Shown in pieces: positions 24,395 through 33,463 of a stretch of 57,502 bases of DNA. Made by a program: the position numbers and the translations under genes. The stretch's first letter is position 1, and every line of letters starts with the position of its first letter. Source of the DNA: Spirochaetes bacterium ADurb.Bin218. GTDB taxonomy: Bacteria > Spirochaetota > UBA4802 > UBA5550. The stretch covers positions 1-57,502 of the forward strand of contig MWCI01000016.1 in the NCBI GenBank assembly GCA_002069965.1, given 5' to 3'. The notes beneath the pieces were generated by a model. It saw only the letters and a program-made list of their open reading frames with translations. It made no database searches and was not told where the DNA came from.

Positions 24395-27280
24395 TCAGGA
24401 GGTTTTGCTAAGGATCCACTGCACGGCAAATTGCACCAATTCAGAGGAAGAGTCGATATTAAGCCTTGTTTTGATCTTTTCACGGTAATTTTCAACAGTT
24501 TTTACACTGATATGCAGTTTATCTGCAATATGTTTATTCCCAAGCCCATGACCAATGAGCTGAAAAACCTCAAACTCTCTATCTGTAAGGGAATCCACCA
24601 GAGCTGTTTTTTCATCTTTAGAGGGGGATGAGAGCTTATCAAGAAGTCTCTCTTTGAGATTATCGCTCATATACTGACGACCATCCAGCACTGTTCTGAT
24701 GGCATTTACAATTACAGCAGGAGATTCATCTTTCATAACATACCCACGGGCTCCAGCTCTAATTGATCTCTCTGCATAAATAGACTCCTCATAGATTGAA
24801 AGCACAAGTATTGGCAAAGTGGGATAGCGCTCTTTACATGCCTTTATAAGTTCAAGACCACCTGTGCCACTTAAGGATATATCCGTAACCATAATCTCTG
24901 GTCTTAAGCGACCAATTAACTTTAAAGCCTCCTCGGCATTTCCTGTTTCTCCAACAACCTCAAGATCATTTTCTATCTCAAGGATTTGCCTAAGTCCCTG
25001 ACGCACCACAGGATGGGAATCCACAAGCAAAACTCTATATTTTGCCTTGCCTCTTATTTTTTTCTTTGAAGGCCACTTCGCAACATCTTCCTGTAGGCTT
25101 TCACCTGTTAACTTAAAACGGCAAGAAACAATGGCTCCACCTGCTGGATTGCTGCGTATTTCACTGGATGCACCCATAAGCCATGATCTGTATTTGAGCA
25201 TACTCTGAAAGAGAGAATTTTTTTCTTTATCTATGGAATCAAAACTCAGCCCATCATCAATGATTTCAATAACTCCAAGGTTGCCATCTTTTGATGATGC
25301 TATAATTATATTCTTTGCCCTGTTAACTTCGATCGAATTATAGATAGATTCTCGGATGATATAATAAAGATTGGATAGCTCAAGTTTGCCTGATAGATTG
25401 AGATTTTTATCCCATCGTATAAGAATATTTACATTATGATTTTCCCCAATCTCATCTTTAAGATTCTCTACAGCAGTCAAAAGTCCACCATCACCAATTT
25501 CAACAGGGCAGAGCTCCTTTGCTATTTCCCGAGTTTTATTGACAGCCATATTTACCATATTGATAATTTCATCAACATCAGAAATCACATCAGGCATGGC
25601 ATCTCCAATTTTTAATTTAAGGAGTTCCCCTCTGAATGTAATACCTGCGAGATGCTGAGCTAACCTATCATGGAGATCCTGCCCAATCTTTAATCTCTCA
25701 GCTGCATTAGTCTCCATCACAGCCTTTTCAAGACGCTTTCGCTCTGTAATATCAATACCAACAAAGAATATAAAATCAACCTGACCATTAACCTTTAAGA
25801 CAGGCTTTCCATGCCATTCCACCATAATCTCTTCGCCATTTCGTGTGAGCAAAGTCGTCTCTACAACTACAACCTTTTTTTTATTAACTATTTTCAAAAA
25901 ATCCTGACGCTGCAATTGACGATCACTTTCTGAAAAGAGAAGATCTATATAGTTTTTACCAACAACCTCACTTAAAGAATATCCAAGGCTAAAAAGCATT
26001 GCCCTGTTCATTGAGAGAATATTTCCCGATGAGTTTATAGCTACATAAAAGGCAGGATTTATCTCATCTAAGTTTTTTAAAAAATCCTTGCCTTTTCTAA
26101 TTTTTTCTATGGCACGCTGTTCCTGAGTGACATCTCTTTCAATAATGGAAGCACCTATTATATCACCAAGGGAATCCCGTATAGGAACAATCTTGAGAGT
26201 CAAATACAGAACCTCCCCATTTTTCGACAAACCCTCTGTCTCATAGTGATCTATCTTTTCTCCATGCCTTATGCGCTCCAGCAGATAAGGGAAAAAATCA
26301 TGTTGATGAGGTGGGATTAACTTTGAATAGAGGGAGCCTATAATCTCATCGGCTCGATATCCAAAAATTCTTTCTGCGCTGTGATTCCAGCTTACGATCT
26401 CTCCACTCAATGTTAAACCTACAACAGCATCATCGGAATCTTCTATAAGCAGAGAAATAAGCCTCTTTAGCTCTGTGCTATCGTGTTTTTCTCTAACATC
26501 CCTAAAAAGACTTAATATTGCATAGTCATTGTTATATTCAACAAGCCTGCTTGATACCTCAACAGGGACAATCTCTCCTTCTGCATTTTTTATTGTTGTC
26601 TCTATAATCTTTCGATCTATAGAAGAAAAGCTCATAATGTTAGAGGCTATATCTGTTATTCGCTGATAATTAAATAGAGTTAAAACAGATCGACCAATAA
26701 GATCCTCATCCTTCAGACCAAAGTATTCACAAGCTCTCTCATTTACCTCAAGAATCATCCCTTCAAGATCGTGTATAATTACAATGTCGTTTATGCTGTT
26801 AAAAAGAGACTGGTAATTTATCTCCTTTTCTCTAAGTCTCTCACTTTTTTCTGACAGAAGTTCAGCAAGCTTTTTGTTAGCCTCTTTAAGGGAATCCTCT
26901 GCCTTTTTGATTCTAATCATTGCTTTAAGCTCAGCAACAAGCTCAACCTCATCAATAGGTTTTGTAACAAAGGCATCAGCTCCAGATTCAAGAGCAGAGG
27001 CACGCAACTTTGAGGTTGTATTTGCAGCAGTGATAAGGATTACAGGAATAAATGAAGTTTCAGGATTATTTTTAATACGAACACAAAAATCATTGCCATT
27101 CATCTCTGGCATATAATAATCAACAAGCACAACATCAGGTAAATTATTATTGATCTCCTCAAGAGCCTTGATTGGAGAATCAAAAGTAACAACCTCTGCC
27201 TCAGGGAAAAAATCTCCAAGCAAAGCCTCCATGGCAATAAGGTTATCAGCATTATCATCAATAACAAAAATTCTAAGCAT
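24395..27280 (-). CDS. Receiver-PAS-PAS-PAS-histidine kinase-receiver-LuxR fusion regulator
   Basis: A 961-residue soluble protein that holds a whole signalling chain: receiver (1-125; Asp in VVLVDYYMP), a coiled linker, three PAS domains (about 155-270, 285-400, 410-530), a NarX-type HisKA_3 with QDLHDRLAQHL near 550, an ATPase domain (about 640-740), a second receiver (about 765-885; MVTDISLSGTGG) and a NarL/LuxR DNA-binding domain (LTDREFEVFQLIGHG, KTVENYREKIKTRL). The ATPase G-boxes are unusual: after DDGLSFD the expected GxGL stretch reads NSLFQSMLKYRSWLMGA, so ATP binding may be altered. It ends just upstream of the hydrogenase promoter region and is a candidate direct regulator. It overlaps the preceding gene by 8 bases. 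Confidence 0.88.
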   Translation of the reverse strand: MLRIFVIDDNADNLIAMEALLGDFFPEAEVVTFDSPIKALEEINNNLPDVVLVDYYMPEMNGNDFCVRIKNNPETSFIPVILITAANTTSKLRASALESGADAFVTKPIDEVELVAELKAMIRIKKAEDSLKEANKKLAELLSEKSERLREKEINYQSLFNSINDIVIIHDLEGMILEVNERACEYFGLKDEDLIGRSVLTLFNYQRITDIASNIMSFSSIDRKIIETTIKNAEGEIVPVEVSSRLVEYNNDYAILSLFRDVREKHDSTELKRLISLLIEDSDDAVVGLTLSGEIVSWNHSAERIFGYRADEIIGSLYSKLIPPHQHDFFPYLLERIRHGEKIDHYETEGLSKNGEVLYLTLKIVPIRDSLGDIIGASIIERDVTQEQRAIEKIRKGKDFLKNLDEINPAFYVAINSSGNILSMNRAMLFSLGYSLSEVVGKNYIDLLFSESDRQLQRQDFLKIVNKKKVVVVETTLLTRNGEEIMVEWHGKPVLKVNGQVDFIFFVGIDITERKRLEKAVMETNAAERLKIGQDLHDRLAQHLAGITFRGELLKLKIGDAMPDVISDVDEIINMVNMAVNKTREIAKELCPVEIGDGGLLTAVENLKDEIGENHNVNILIRWDKNLNLSGKLELSNLYYIIRESIYNSIEVNRAKNIIIASSKDGNLGVIEIIDDGLSFDSIDKEKNSLFQSMLKYRSWLMGASSEIRSNPAGGAIVSCRFKLTGESLQEDVAKWPSKKKIRGKAKYRVLLVDSHPVVRQGLRQILEIENDLEVVGETGNAEEALKLIGRLRPEIMVTDISLSGTGGLELIKACKERYPTLPILVLSIYEESIYAERSIRAGARGYVMKDESPAVIVNAIRTVLDGRQYMSDNLKERLLDKLSSPSKDEKTALVDSLTDREFEVFQLIGHGLGNKHIADKLHISVKTVENYREKIKTRLNIDSSSELVQFAVQWILSKTS

Positions 27281-28358
27281 TCTTTGTGACCCAGTATTTT
27301 AGTCTTGCAACAAAGTCATCTATATTAAAAGGCTTGTGTATAATATCATTAAATCCAGCTTTTGCAATATCCTCCTGTTCTGCAATATGAGCTGTAAAAG
27401 CAATAACTGCAACTTTTTCTCCCCCAAAAAAATTTCTTATGCTGCGCACAAGGGAAAGACCACTTATATCTGGCAGAGAGATATCAAGCAAAACAATATC
27501 TGGCTTTATCTGATTGATAAGATCTATTCCATCATGCCCGGTGCTGGCAAAGAAAACTTTACCTCTTCCATTAAACTCATGGTCAATGATCGCCTTTATT
27601 GGAATATGATTATCAAGATCATCATCAATTACCACAACTAAAAAATCTCTAAGCTCAATCTCCTGTGAATCCCCCTTAGAAAGAGGCAAGGAATTCACCT
27701 CCTTATCAAGAGAAGGGAACTCCAAACAACAGCAGAAAAAACCAGAGCTGCTTTTTATAAAAAAGCTACCACCACTTACCTTCACCATCTGATCCAGTAG
27801 ATAAAGACCCAAAGCTGCATTTTCAGAAAAATTATGACTCTTAAGATTAAAAGCAGAAAAACCATCAAGGCAATCATCATCAAATTCATGAGAATTTGCA
27901 GCATAAAAAACTGCGCCCTGAGCATTTAATTTAATTTTTATATTTATTTTATTATATCCAAAAATTTTATACAAGTCTATCAAATCATCAAAAATAGTTT
28001 TTAAAATAGTAGCATCAAAATTAAATACACCAGGGCTCTGTGACAAAAACTCAAAGGTAAGATCAAAAGGATTATCATCTACAAGGTGAAGAAAGAAATC
28101 ATTAAGGTTAAGAGATGAAAAGTATGGCTTAATGACATTATGCTTCAATTTACTTATAAGAGAAATCTGTTCAATGATCTTAAGTATTTTCTTGCTGTTT
28201 CTGTTTATTATCTCAAAATATTCTTTCTCTTTACTGGAAAATCTATTATCCTTATCTCTCCCCAAAATTCCAGAAAGAGCAATAATTGGATTAAGACTAT
28301 TTTTAATCTCATGGCTTATAATTGCCGTAATCTTAGCATTATCTGGATCTGTAAACAC
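27273..28358 (-). CDS. Histidine kinase-receiver hybrid without sensor domain
   Basis: A 361-residue protein with a HisKA region carrying the phospho-acceptor in IISHEIKNSLNPIIALSG near residue 16, an ATPase domain that is poorly conserved (only NAALGLYLLDQMVKVSGG recalls the G2 box) and a C-terminal receiver (FLVVVIDDD, IVLLDISLPDISG, HKPF). With no sensor it must get its signal from partners. The start is GTG at 28358, 6 bases after the preceding stop. It lies between a helical protein of unknown function and the large fusion regulator in one operon. Confidence 0.82.
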   Translation of the reverse strand: MFTDPDNAKITAIISHEIKNSLNPIIALSGILGRDKDNRFSSKEKEYFEIINRNSKKILKIIEQISLISKLKHNVIKPYFSSLNLNDFFLHLVDDNPFDLTFEFLSQSPGVFNFDATILKTIFDDLIDLYKIFGYNKINIKIKLNAQGAVFYAANSHEFDDDCLDGFSAFNLKSHNFSENAALGLYLLDQMVKVSGGSFFIKSSSGFFCCCLEFPSLDKEVNSLPLSKGDSQEIELRDFLVVVIDDDLDNHIPIKAIIDHEFNGRGKVFFASTGHDGIDLINQIKPDIVLLDISLPDISGLSLVRSIRNFFGGEKVAVIAFTAHIAEQEDIAKAGFNDIIHKPFNIDDFVARLKYWVTKNA

Positions 28359-28364
28359 TTTACA

Positions 28365-28859
28365 TCAACCTTCAAGTTTTTCAATTGTCTTTTTGATTAT
28401 ATAGATTGTATTGTAAAAAACGCTTATTCCTCCAGTCCATCTTTCTTTTATAACACCATTTGATATTGTATCCACTGTCTCTTTTAGTTCCTTTATTCTT
28501 TTGTCCAAGGAGTTGGCAATTGAAAGGAGTTTTTCTTTGCCACGGGATTTAACAAGTCCGGGGATAATTTGAGATATGGCATTGGCAGATAATAAAATTT
28601 CCCTGAAAGCTTTTTTTAATTCATCATCCAGATCTTTTATAATATGCTCAATTATTACAAAGCGGACAATTTTATAGCCAGCCTGCACCTGAGCAGAATC
28701 AGAATGATCCACAGAATCAGGATATAGCTTGCAATAGACCTCACCAAGGCTAATCATAGAATCAATTGAAAAATCAAAATCGCCATTTAATTTCACCAGA
28801 GCCTCTCTAAAGCCCTCCGGGGTTATTCTCTCGTTCAAGATATCTGCAATTTTATTCAT
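28365..28859 (-). CDS. Uncharacterised helical protein in a kinase operon
   Basis: The 164 residues show no signal, no membrane segment and no motif that I recognise. The sequence is predicted almost entirely helical, with amphipathic stretches such as IIEHIIKDLDDELKKAFREIL and LLSIANSLDKRIKELKETVDTI. It overlaps the sensor-kinase gene by 8 bases and precedes the hybrid kinase, so it is co-translated with signalling proteins. A role as phosphotransfer or kinase-binding adaptor is possible, but no conserved HPt His motif is visible. Coding status is supported by both overlaps and by codon use. Confidence 0.72.
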   Translation of the reverse strand: MNKIADILNERITPEGFREALVKLNGDFDFSIDSMISLGEVYCKLYPDSVDHSDSAQVQAGYKIVRFVIIEHIIKDLDDELKKAFREILLSANAISQIIPGLVKSRGKEKLLSIANSLDKRIKELKETVDTISNGVIKERWTGGISVFYNTIYIIKKTIEKLEG

Positions 28860-30771
28860 GAAAATCCTCTGCTGGCAATTTTATTATAAACTCAGTTCCC
28901 TCTCCCACCTTACTCCTGACTGAGATGGTTCCATTGTGTTTTTCTATTATTCCATATATAACAGAAAGCCCAAGACCTGTTCCTTTTCCCGGCTCTTTGG
29001 TTGTAAAAAATGGATCAAAGATCTTGTTCAAGTTTTCCTCTGGGATTCCAATTCCAGTATCTTTAAAAGAAACAGTAATAAATCCATCACCACTATAAAA
29101 TGTAGAAATAGTGAGCTCTCCACCGCCAGGCATAGCATCAGCAGCATTAACCATCAGGTTGTTAAATACAGACTTCATCTGATTGAGATCAACATTTACC
29201 TGAGGAATATTCTCTTGAAAATTCTTGTTAATCTTTATGTTTCTAAAATTAACGTGCCTTTCTATTATCTTTATGGCCTTTTCAAGCTCAGCGTTAATGT
29301 CGTATAATTTTTTTTCTGGCTTTGACTCTCTGGCAAAATCAAGAATCCCTCGGACAATCTTTCTACACCTCAGGGTTTCGTCAATTATCACCTGAAGATC
29401 TGCGGCATATTCACTATCAACCAATTCCTCTTTAAGCATACTGCTATATGTTAAAATCCCTGTTAATGGATTATTTATCTCGTGAGCTATACCTGAGGCA
29501 AGCCTTCCAAGGGAAGCAAGCTTTTCGGACTGAGCAATCTGACTCTCGGCAGAGATCTTTATCTTCTCATCCCTCTGGGCAATTGCTCCTATCATATTGT
29601 TGAAGGCAAGAGCCATTCGGGAAAGTTCATATTCGTCAAAATCTCCAAGCTTCACATTGTAATCACCACCTGCCAGCTTTTCTGAAGCCTCCACAACCTC
29701 ATTTATAGGATGAATAATCTTTTTGATGATATAAATAGAGATAAAAAATGCAGAAAAAGCAGTAATAAAAATTATAAGAACAATAAACCAGAAGGTAGAG
29801 CTTTTTATCCAGGAATAGTTTGAATATGGCACACCGACATATAAAATTCCAACAATATGACCTCCTGTATCATATAACGGGGTATAGCCTGCAATATATA
29901 ATCGATCTACAACAAAAGCCAGATCAATCCACGTTTGTCCTTTTTCAAAGACCTGTCTATAAACATCTTCAGAGACAAGGGTTCCAAGACTTCTCTCGCC
30001 AACACTGTCCTTTACATTTGTGGATATTCTTACATCCTCAAGAAATATGGTTACAGTCCCTATCTCAACTCCCTTTTCACCTTTTTTAAAAAATAAATTC
30101 TGGATGCGGTCAACTATCTCAAAATTGTTGTTCTTAATAGTAGCTCCATAAATCACTGCTATCAGCTTTCCATTGTCAAAAACAGGAGTTGCTGTGTTAA
30201 GCACAAGTGCTCTTGTTTCAAAATCTTTATGAGGTTTTCTGCCTTTGGGAGTTGGTATAATCTTTATAGGCACTCTTTTGGCAATTTCCTCCCCCTCTCT
30301 CTTTATTATTTCGTAGGAGAGAATCCCTGTGCCTGAAATTTGTTTTCCTGTTTCAATTGCTTGCTTTATTGCAAGAATTTCCAGCAGATTATCACCACGG
30401 AGATCTCTATTATTCATCCTCTGAATAACATTGCCACGACTATCTGTTACAATAATTATATCTGTTCCAAGAAAATCCTTTACATCTCTAAATTTATTAT
30501 ACAAAAAGTCATACTTTCTATTTTTTACAGCATCTTTGAGATAATCAAGAGTGGCCATGTATCCCACAGCCATACGGTTTTGATAAAGCCTGTTATAATA
30601 GAGATACTCTGCAGTTTTTAAATCACTGCGAACAGTCTCAAAGGCCTGACTTAAGATCCCTCTATAAATTGTAAAATATCCAATAAATAAAGCTGACCCA
30701 CCAGTAATAAGCACAAGCATAATAAAGCCAGACAAAATTTTAAAGCGTAATGTCTTAGAATTAAATTTCAT
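28852..30771 (-). CDS. Membrane sensor histidine kinase with extracellular Cache-like domain and HAMP
   Basis: A 639-residue sensor kinase. Two membrane helices (about residues 8-31 and 325-348) enclose a ~290-residue extracytoplasmic domain of Cache type, which binds small ligands (YAGYTPLYDTGGHIVGILYVGVP near its end is typical). HAMP (IIHPINEVVEASEKLAGGDY), HisKA (LASGIAHEINNPLTGILTYS) and HATPase (NNLMVNAADAMPGGGE, GKGTGLGLSVIYGI) follow. It heads the operon of four signalling genes on the minus strand and is probably its membrane sensor. The ligand is unknown. There is no receiver on this protein, so the cognate partner may be a receiver of the following genes. Confidence 0.9.
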   Translation of the reverse strand: MKFNSKTLRFKILSGFIMLVLITGGSALFIGYFTIYRGILSQAFETVRSDLKTAEYLYYNRLYQNRMAVGYMATLDYLKDAVKNRKYDFLYNKFRDVKDFLGTDIIIVTDSRGNVIQRMNNRDLRGDNLLEILAIKQAIETGKQISGTGILSYEIIKREGEEIAKRVPIKIIPTPKGRKPHKDFETRALVLNTATPVFDNGKLIAVIYGATIKNNNFEIVDRIQNLFFKKGEKGVEIGTVTIFLEDVRISTNVKDSVGERSLGTLVSEDVYRQVFEKGQTWIDLAFVVDRLYIAGYTPLYDTGGHIVGILYVGVPYSNYSWIKSSTFWFIVLIIFITAFSAFFISIYIIKKIIHPINEVVEASEKLAGGDYNVKLGDFDEYELSRMALAFNNMIGAIAQRDEKIKISAESQIAQSEKLASLGRLASGIAHEINNPLTGILTYSSMLKEELVDSEYAADLQVIIDETLRCRKIVRGILDFARESKPEKKLYDINAELEKAIKIIERHVNFRNIKINKNFQENIPQVNVDLNQMKSVFNNLMVNAADAMPGGGELTISTFYSGDGFITVSFKDTGIGIPEENLNKIFDPFFTTKEPGKGTGLGLSVIYGIIEKHNGTISVRSKVGEGTEFIIKLPAEDFHE

Positions 30772-31061
30772 TTAAACCAGCTTTTATCTGTATATTTTTA
30801 GTAATATGTGATATTTTAAAGGAAAAATTTAGCGATATCCAACAAATCTTCCTTAAGTATACATATTTTTACCCAGCTGATAATAAAGTTATTGAAAACT
30901 TTTATATATTAAAACAGTAATACTTCTCAAATCTAACCTCAGGCATAGACTCTGAAGTTAGAATTTAAAAATTTCTATTCATAAAAATTTTTAAGAAATA
31001 GCTACTGAACTTAAAAAGAATTAATAAACTTAAGTCAAGAATAAAACATAAGGAAGGTGCA
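30772..31061. other. Divergent intergenic region between two signalling operons
   Basis: This AT-rich stretch has no ORF with a credible start. It contains an imperfect 10-bp inverted repeat (CTAACCTCAG with CTGAAGTTAG, 30933-30961) that could be an operator for one or both directions. No promoter of good quality was recognised. Confidence 0.45.
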
Positions 31062-32348
31062 ATGAAAAGCCAGGGATTGCCAATAGATTTTACACCTCAG
31101 AATAAACTCAGCCATAAAATTTCAGAGGAAGCCAGGAAAACTATTGATTTCATAAACCAGAAAATTGCTGCTATTGAAAGCCTTCCTCAAATTATAGACT
31201 TTCTCTTTGAAAAAATGCAGATAATTATCCCCTGTCACAGACTTGCTGTTTCCTTCTTTGAAGAAGACGGCAAAAGGCTAACTATCTACTATGTCAAAGC
31301 AAGCTATGAACCCCTTTATCTTAACCCTGGGTATAGTGCTGATATTGACAACAGTTCCTTAGAAAGAGTCTTTGCTTCTGGAGAGATAAGAATTATAAAT
31401 AATCTTATGCTCTATCTAAAAGATCACCCTGCAAGTGACACAACAAAGCTTCTTATTCAGGAGGGGATAAACTCAAGTATCACAATACCTCTTAATGTAG
31501 ATGGAAGACCTGTTGGTCTTCTTTTTATCAGTTCAAGAGATATACAGTCCTACAACCTTGAGAGTGTTGAGATTACAAAGATGATCATAGAAAGAATTGG
31601 CCAGGCTGTGGAAAAAACCTATAGAATACAAAAACTCTCAGAGGCCATAAACTCATATATGGAAATGCTAAGCTTTGTAAGCCATGAACTAAAAAGCCCT
31701 CTTGACTCAATAATATCTCTTGGCACTACTCTAGCGGAGGGATATTTTGGCAAAATGGATGAAAGGCACAGAGAATATGTCTGGAGAATGATAAAAAAGG
31801 CAAAATACTTAAGAGAGATGGTTTCTGAGTATCTCACCCTGTCGCGATTTGAAAACAATAACATAGGAATCTACATACAAGATTGCAATTTTTATAAAGA
31901 CATCATAGAAGAGATATATGACATCATAAAACCTCAGGCAAATGAAAAGAATATAAAAATAAATCTGCACTTAGAGCAGGATTTAACTCTTCAGTGCGAT
32001 ATAAACTTAATAAAAATTGTAATGAATAACTTGATGAGCAATGCTGTAAAATATGGAAATGAAAATGGCACAATTGACTTGAAGGCATGGAAGGATGAGG
32101 AAAATATTTATGTATCTGTAAAAAATACAGGACCTGGATTTCCTCCTGAGGCAAAGAGCAAGCTATTTAGAAAATTTTCCAGAATAGAGACTGATGAGCT
32201 TATGAAGAGAAAAGGAACAGGTGTTGGACTTTATACTACATGGAAGATAATACAGATGCACAAAGGACACATAAAGGCAGAGTCAAAACTCAATGAATGG
32301 GCAGAGTTCTCATTTAATCTGCCTCTAAAGCAAGCAGTTCAGAAATAA
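31062..32348 (+). CDS. GAF-domain histidine kinase
   Basis: A soluble 428-residue kinase with a GAF-type sensor domain (about residues 45-190; SSITIPLNVDGRPVGLLFISS is its core strand pair), a HisKA helix (SFVSHELKSPLDSIISLGTT near 212) and a HATPase (NNLMSNAVKYGNENG, GTGVGLYTTWKII). Its kinase core is of the same subfamily as the receiver-kinase of the hydrogenase unit (both SHELKSP and GYFG). GAF domains bind small molecules or redox cofactors; two Cys are not arranged like a haem or Fe-S site. AAGGAAGG precedes the ATG. It is transcribed away from the large kinase operon. Confidence 0.9.
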   Translation: MKSQGLPIDFTPQNKLSHKISEEARKTIDFINQKIAAIESLPQIIDFLFEKMQIIIPCHRLAVSFFEEDGKRLTIYYVKASYEPLYLNPGYSADIDNSSLERVFASGEIRIINNLMLYLKDHPASDTTKLLIQEGINSSITIPLNVDGRPVGLLFISSRDIQSYNLESVEITKMIIERIGQAVEKTYRIQKLSEAINSYMEMLSFVSHELKSPLDSIISLGTTLAEGYFGKMDERHREYVWRMIKKAKYLREMVSEYLTLSRFENNNIGIYIQDCNFYKDIIEEIYDIIKPQANEKNIKINLHLEQDLTLQCDINLIKIVMNNLMSNAVKYGNENGTIDLKAWKDEENIYVSVKNTGPGFPPEAKSKLFRKFSRIETDELMKRKGTGVGLYTTWKIIQMHKGHIKAESKLNEWAEFSFNLPLKQAVQK

Positions 32349-32385
32349 AAAACAAAAATACTTACAACTGAATGGGGGGAATTGC

Positions 32386-33444
32386 GTGTTAGTAGAGAAA
32401 TATAAAGATAAAGGACTGATATACCTTTGCGAAAAAACAAAGGAAGGAAGAGCCACAAACTTTGCAAATACCTACATTCTTGCCATAAATAATAAAGCCT
32501 TTATCATTGATACATCATGCAAAAAAGACCGCCTCAAAGAAATTAAGGCTATTTTAAAAAATTATAGTGCCTATGTAATATTGTGTAGCCACTACCACAA
32601 CGACCATATAGCAAACAATGGCAGGCTTGCATCAAAAAAATCTCCAATAATCTATCATGAAAATGCCGCCTCAAAGGTAAGATATCTCAGAACAAACAGC
32701 ACAGGGCAGATGCTTGAGATGTTTGCTCAAATGGATAAAAAAGACTTTTTACTAAGAATTGGTTTTTTTGGTAAAAGACTGCCTCATATTCTCACAAAGA
32801 GAAAAATCTATTCTGACTATATTGCAAGATCTATTTTATTTATAACCTCATACCTATACTCAGTTATAAACATTGGAATAATATACTCAGGGAAAAAATA
32901 CATAACCTACCTTAAAGATAAAGAACAAAGGCCATTGCACCTTAAAGTCAAAAATATAATGGGCTGGGAATTAGATGATAATCTTTTTGCCATATCAACG
33001 CCAGGCCATACAGACTGTCACCTATGCTTTTATGACAAAAAAAATAAAATTTTTTTTGCAGGTGATAGCCTTAACTTTTTAAATCCCAATGATATTCAAT
33101 TTGGGAATATCAGGGAAAGTGCACTATCCAGAAAAAAAATTCTTGATATTGTAAAAGCAGAAAAAATAAAAATACTATGCCAGGGGCATTATCCACCCAT
33201 AGAGGGAACAGAAAATATCATAAGGTATATAACAGCTGTTATAGAAAATCACAATAAAGTCTATAATCTTATAAAAACTGAAGCAAAAAGACAAAAAACT
33301 CTCCCCTTCAAAGAGCTATATAAAAAAATATACTCAATAAAAGATCCATTAATTCAAAAATTAAAAAAAATTACTTTTCCACGTTCGACTCTGGTTTTTC
33401 TTGATGTATATTTATTAAAGATATTACAGGAAGAGGATTTATAA
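32386..33444 (+). CDS. Metallo-beta-lactamase-fold hydrolase
   Basis: A 352-residue metal hydrolase with the signature SHYHNDH (H69, H71, D73, H74), a second metal region STPGHTDCHLCFYD near residue 210, FFAGDSL near 225 and CQGHYPP near 266. The central ~100 residues (about 100-200) are an extra Lys-rich, helical insertion that relatives usually lack; it contains FITSYLYSVINIGIIY, a hydrophobic stretch. It begins at GTG with a GGGGGGA binding site and lies between two kinase genes, 37 and 19 bases away. Substrate unknown; glyoxalase-like or flavodiiron-like roles cannot be separated by sequence. Confidence 0.84.
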   Translation: MLVEKYKDKGLIYLCEKTKEGRATNFANTYILAINNKAFIIDTSCKKDRLKEIKAILKNYSAYVILCSHYHNDHIANNGRLASKKSPIIYHENAASKVRYLRTNSTGQMLEMFAQMDKKDFLLRIGFFGKRLPHILTKRKIYSDYIARSILFITSYLYSVINIGIIYSGKKYITYLKDKEQRPLHLKVKNIMGWELDDNLFAISTPGHTDCHLCFYDKKNKIFFAGDSLNFLNPNDIQFGNIRESALSRKKILDIVKAEKIKILCQGHYPPIEGTENIIRYITAVIENHNKVYNLIKTEAKRQKTLPFKELYKKIYSIKDPLIQKLKKITFPRSTLVFLDVYLLKILQEEDL

Positions 33445-33463
33445 AAAGGACTTTAATTTTTCT

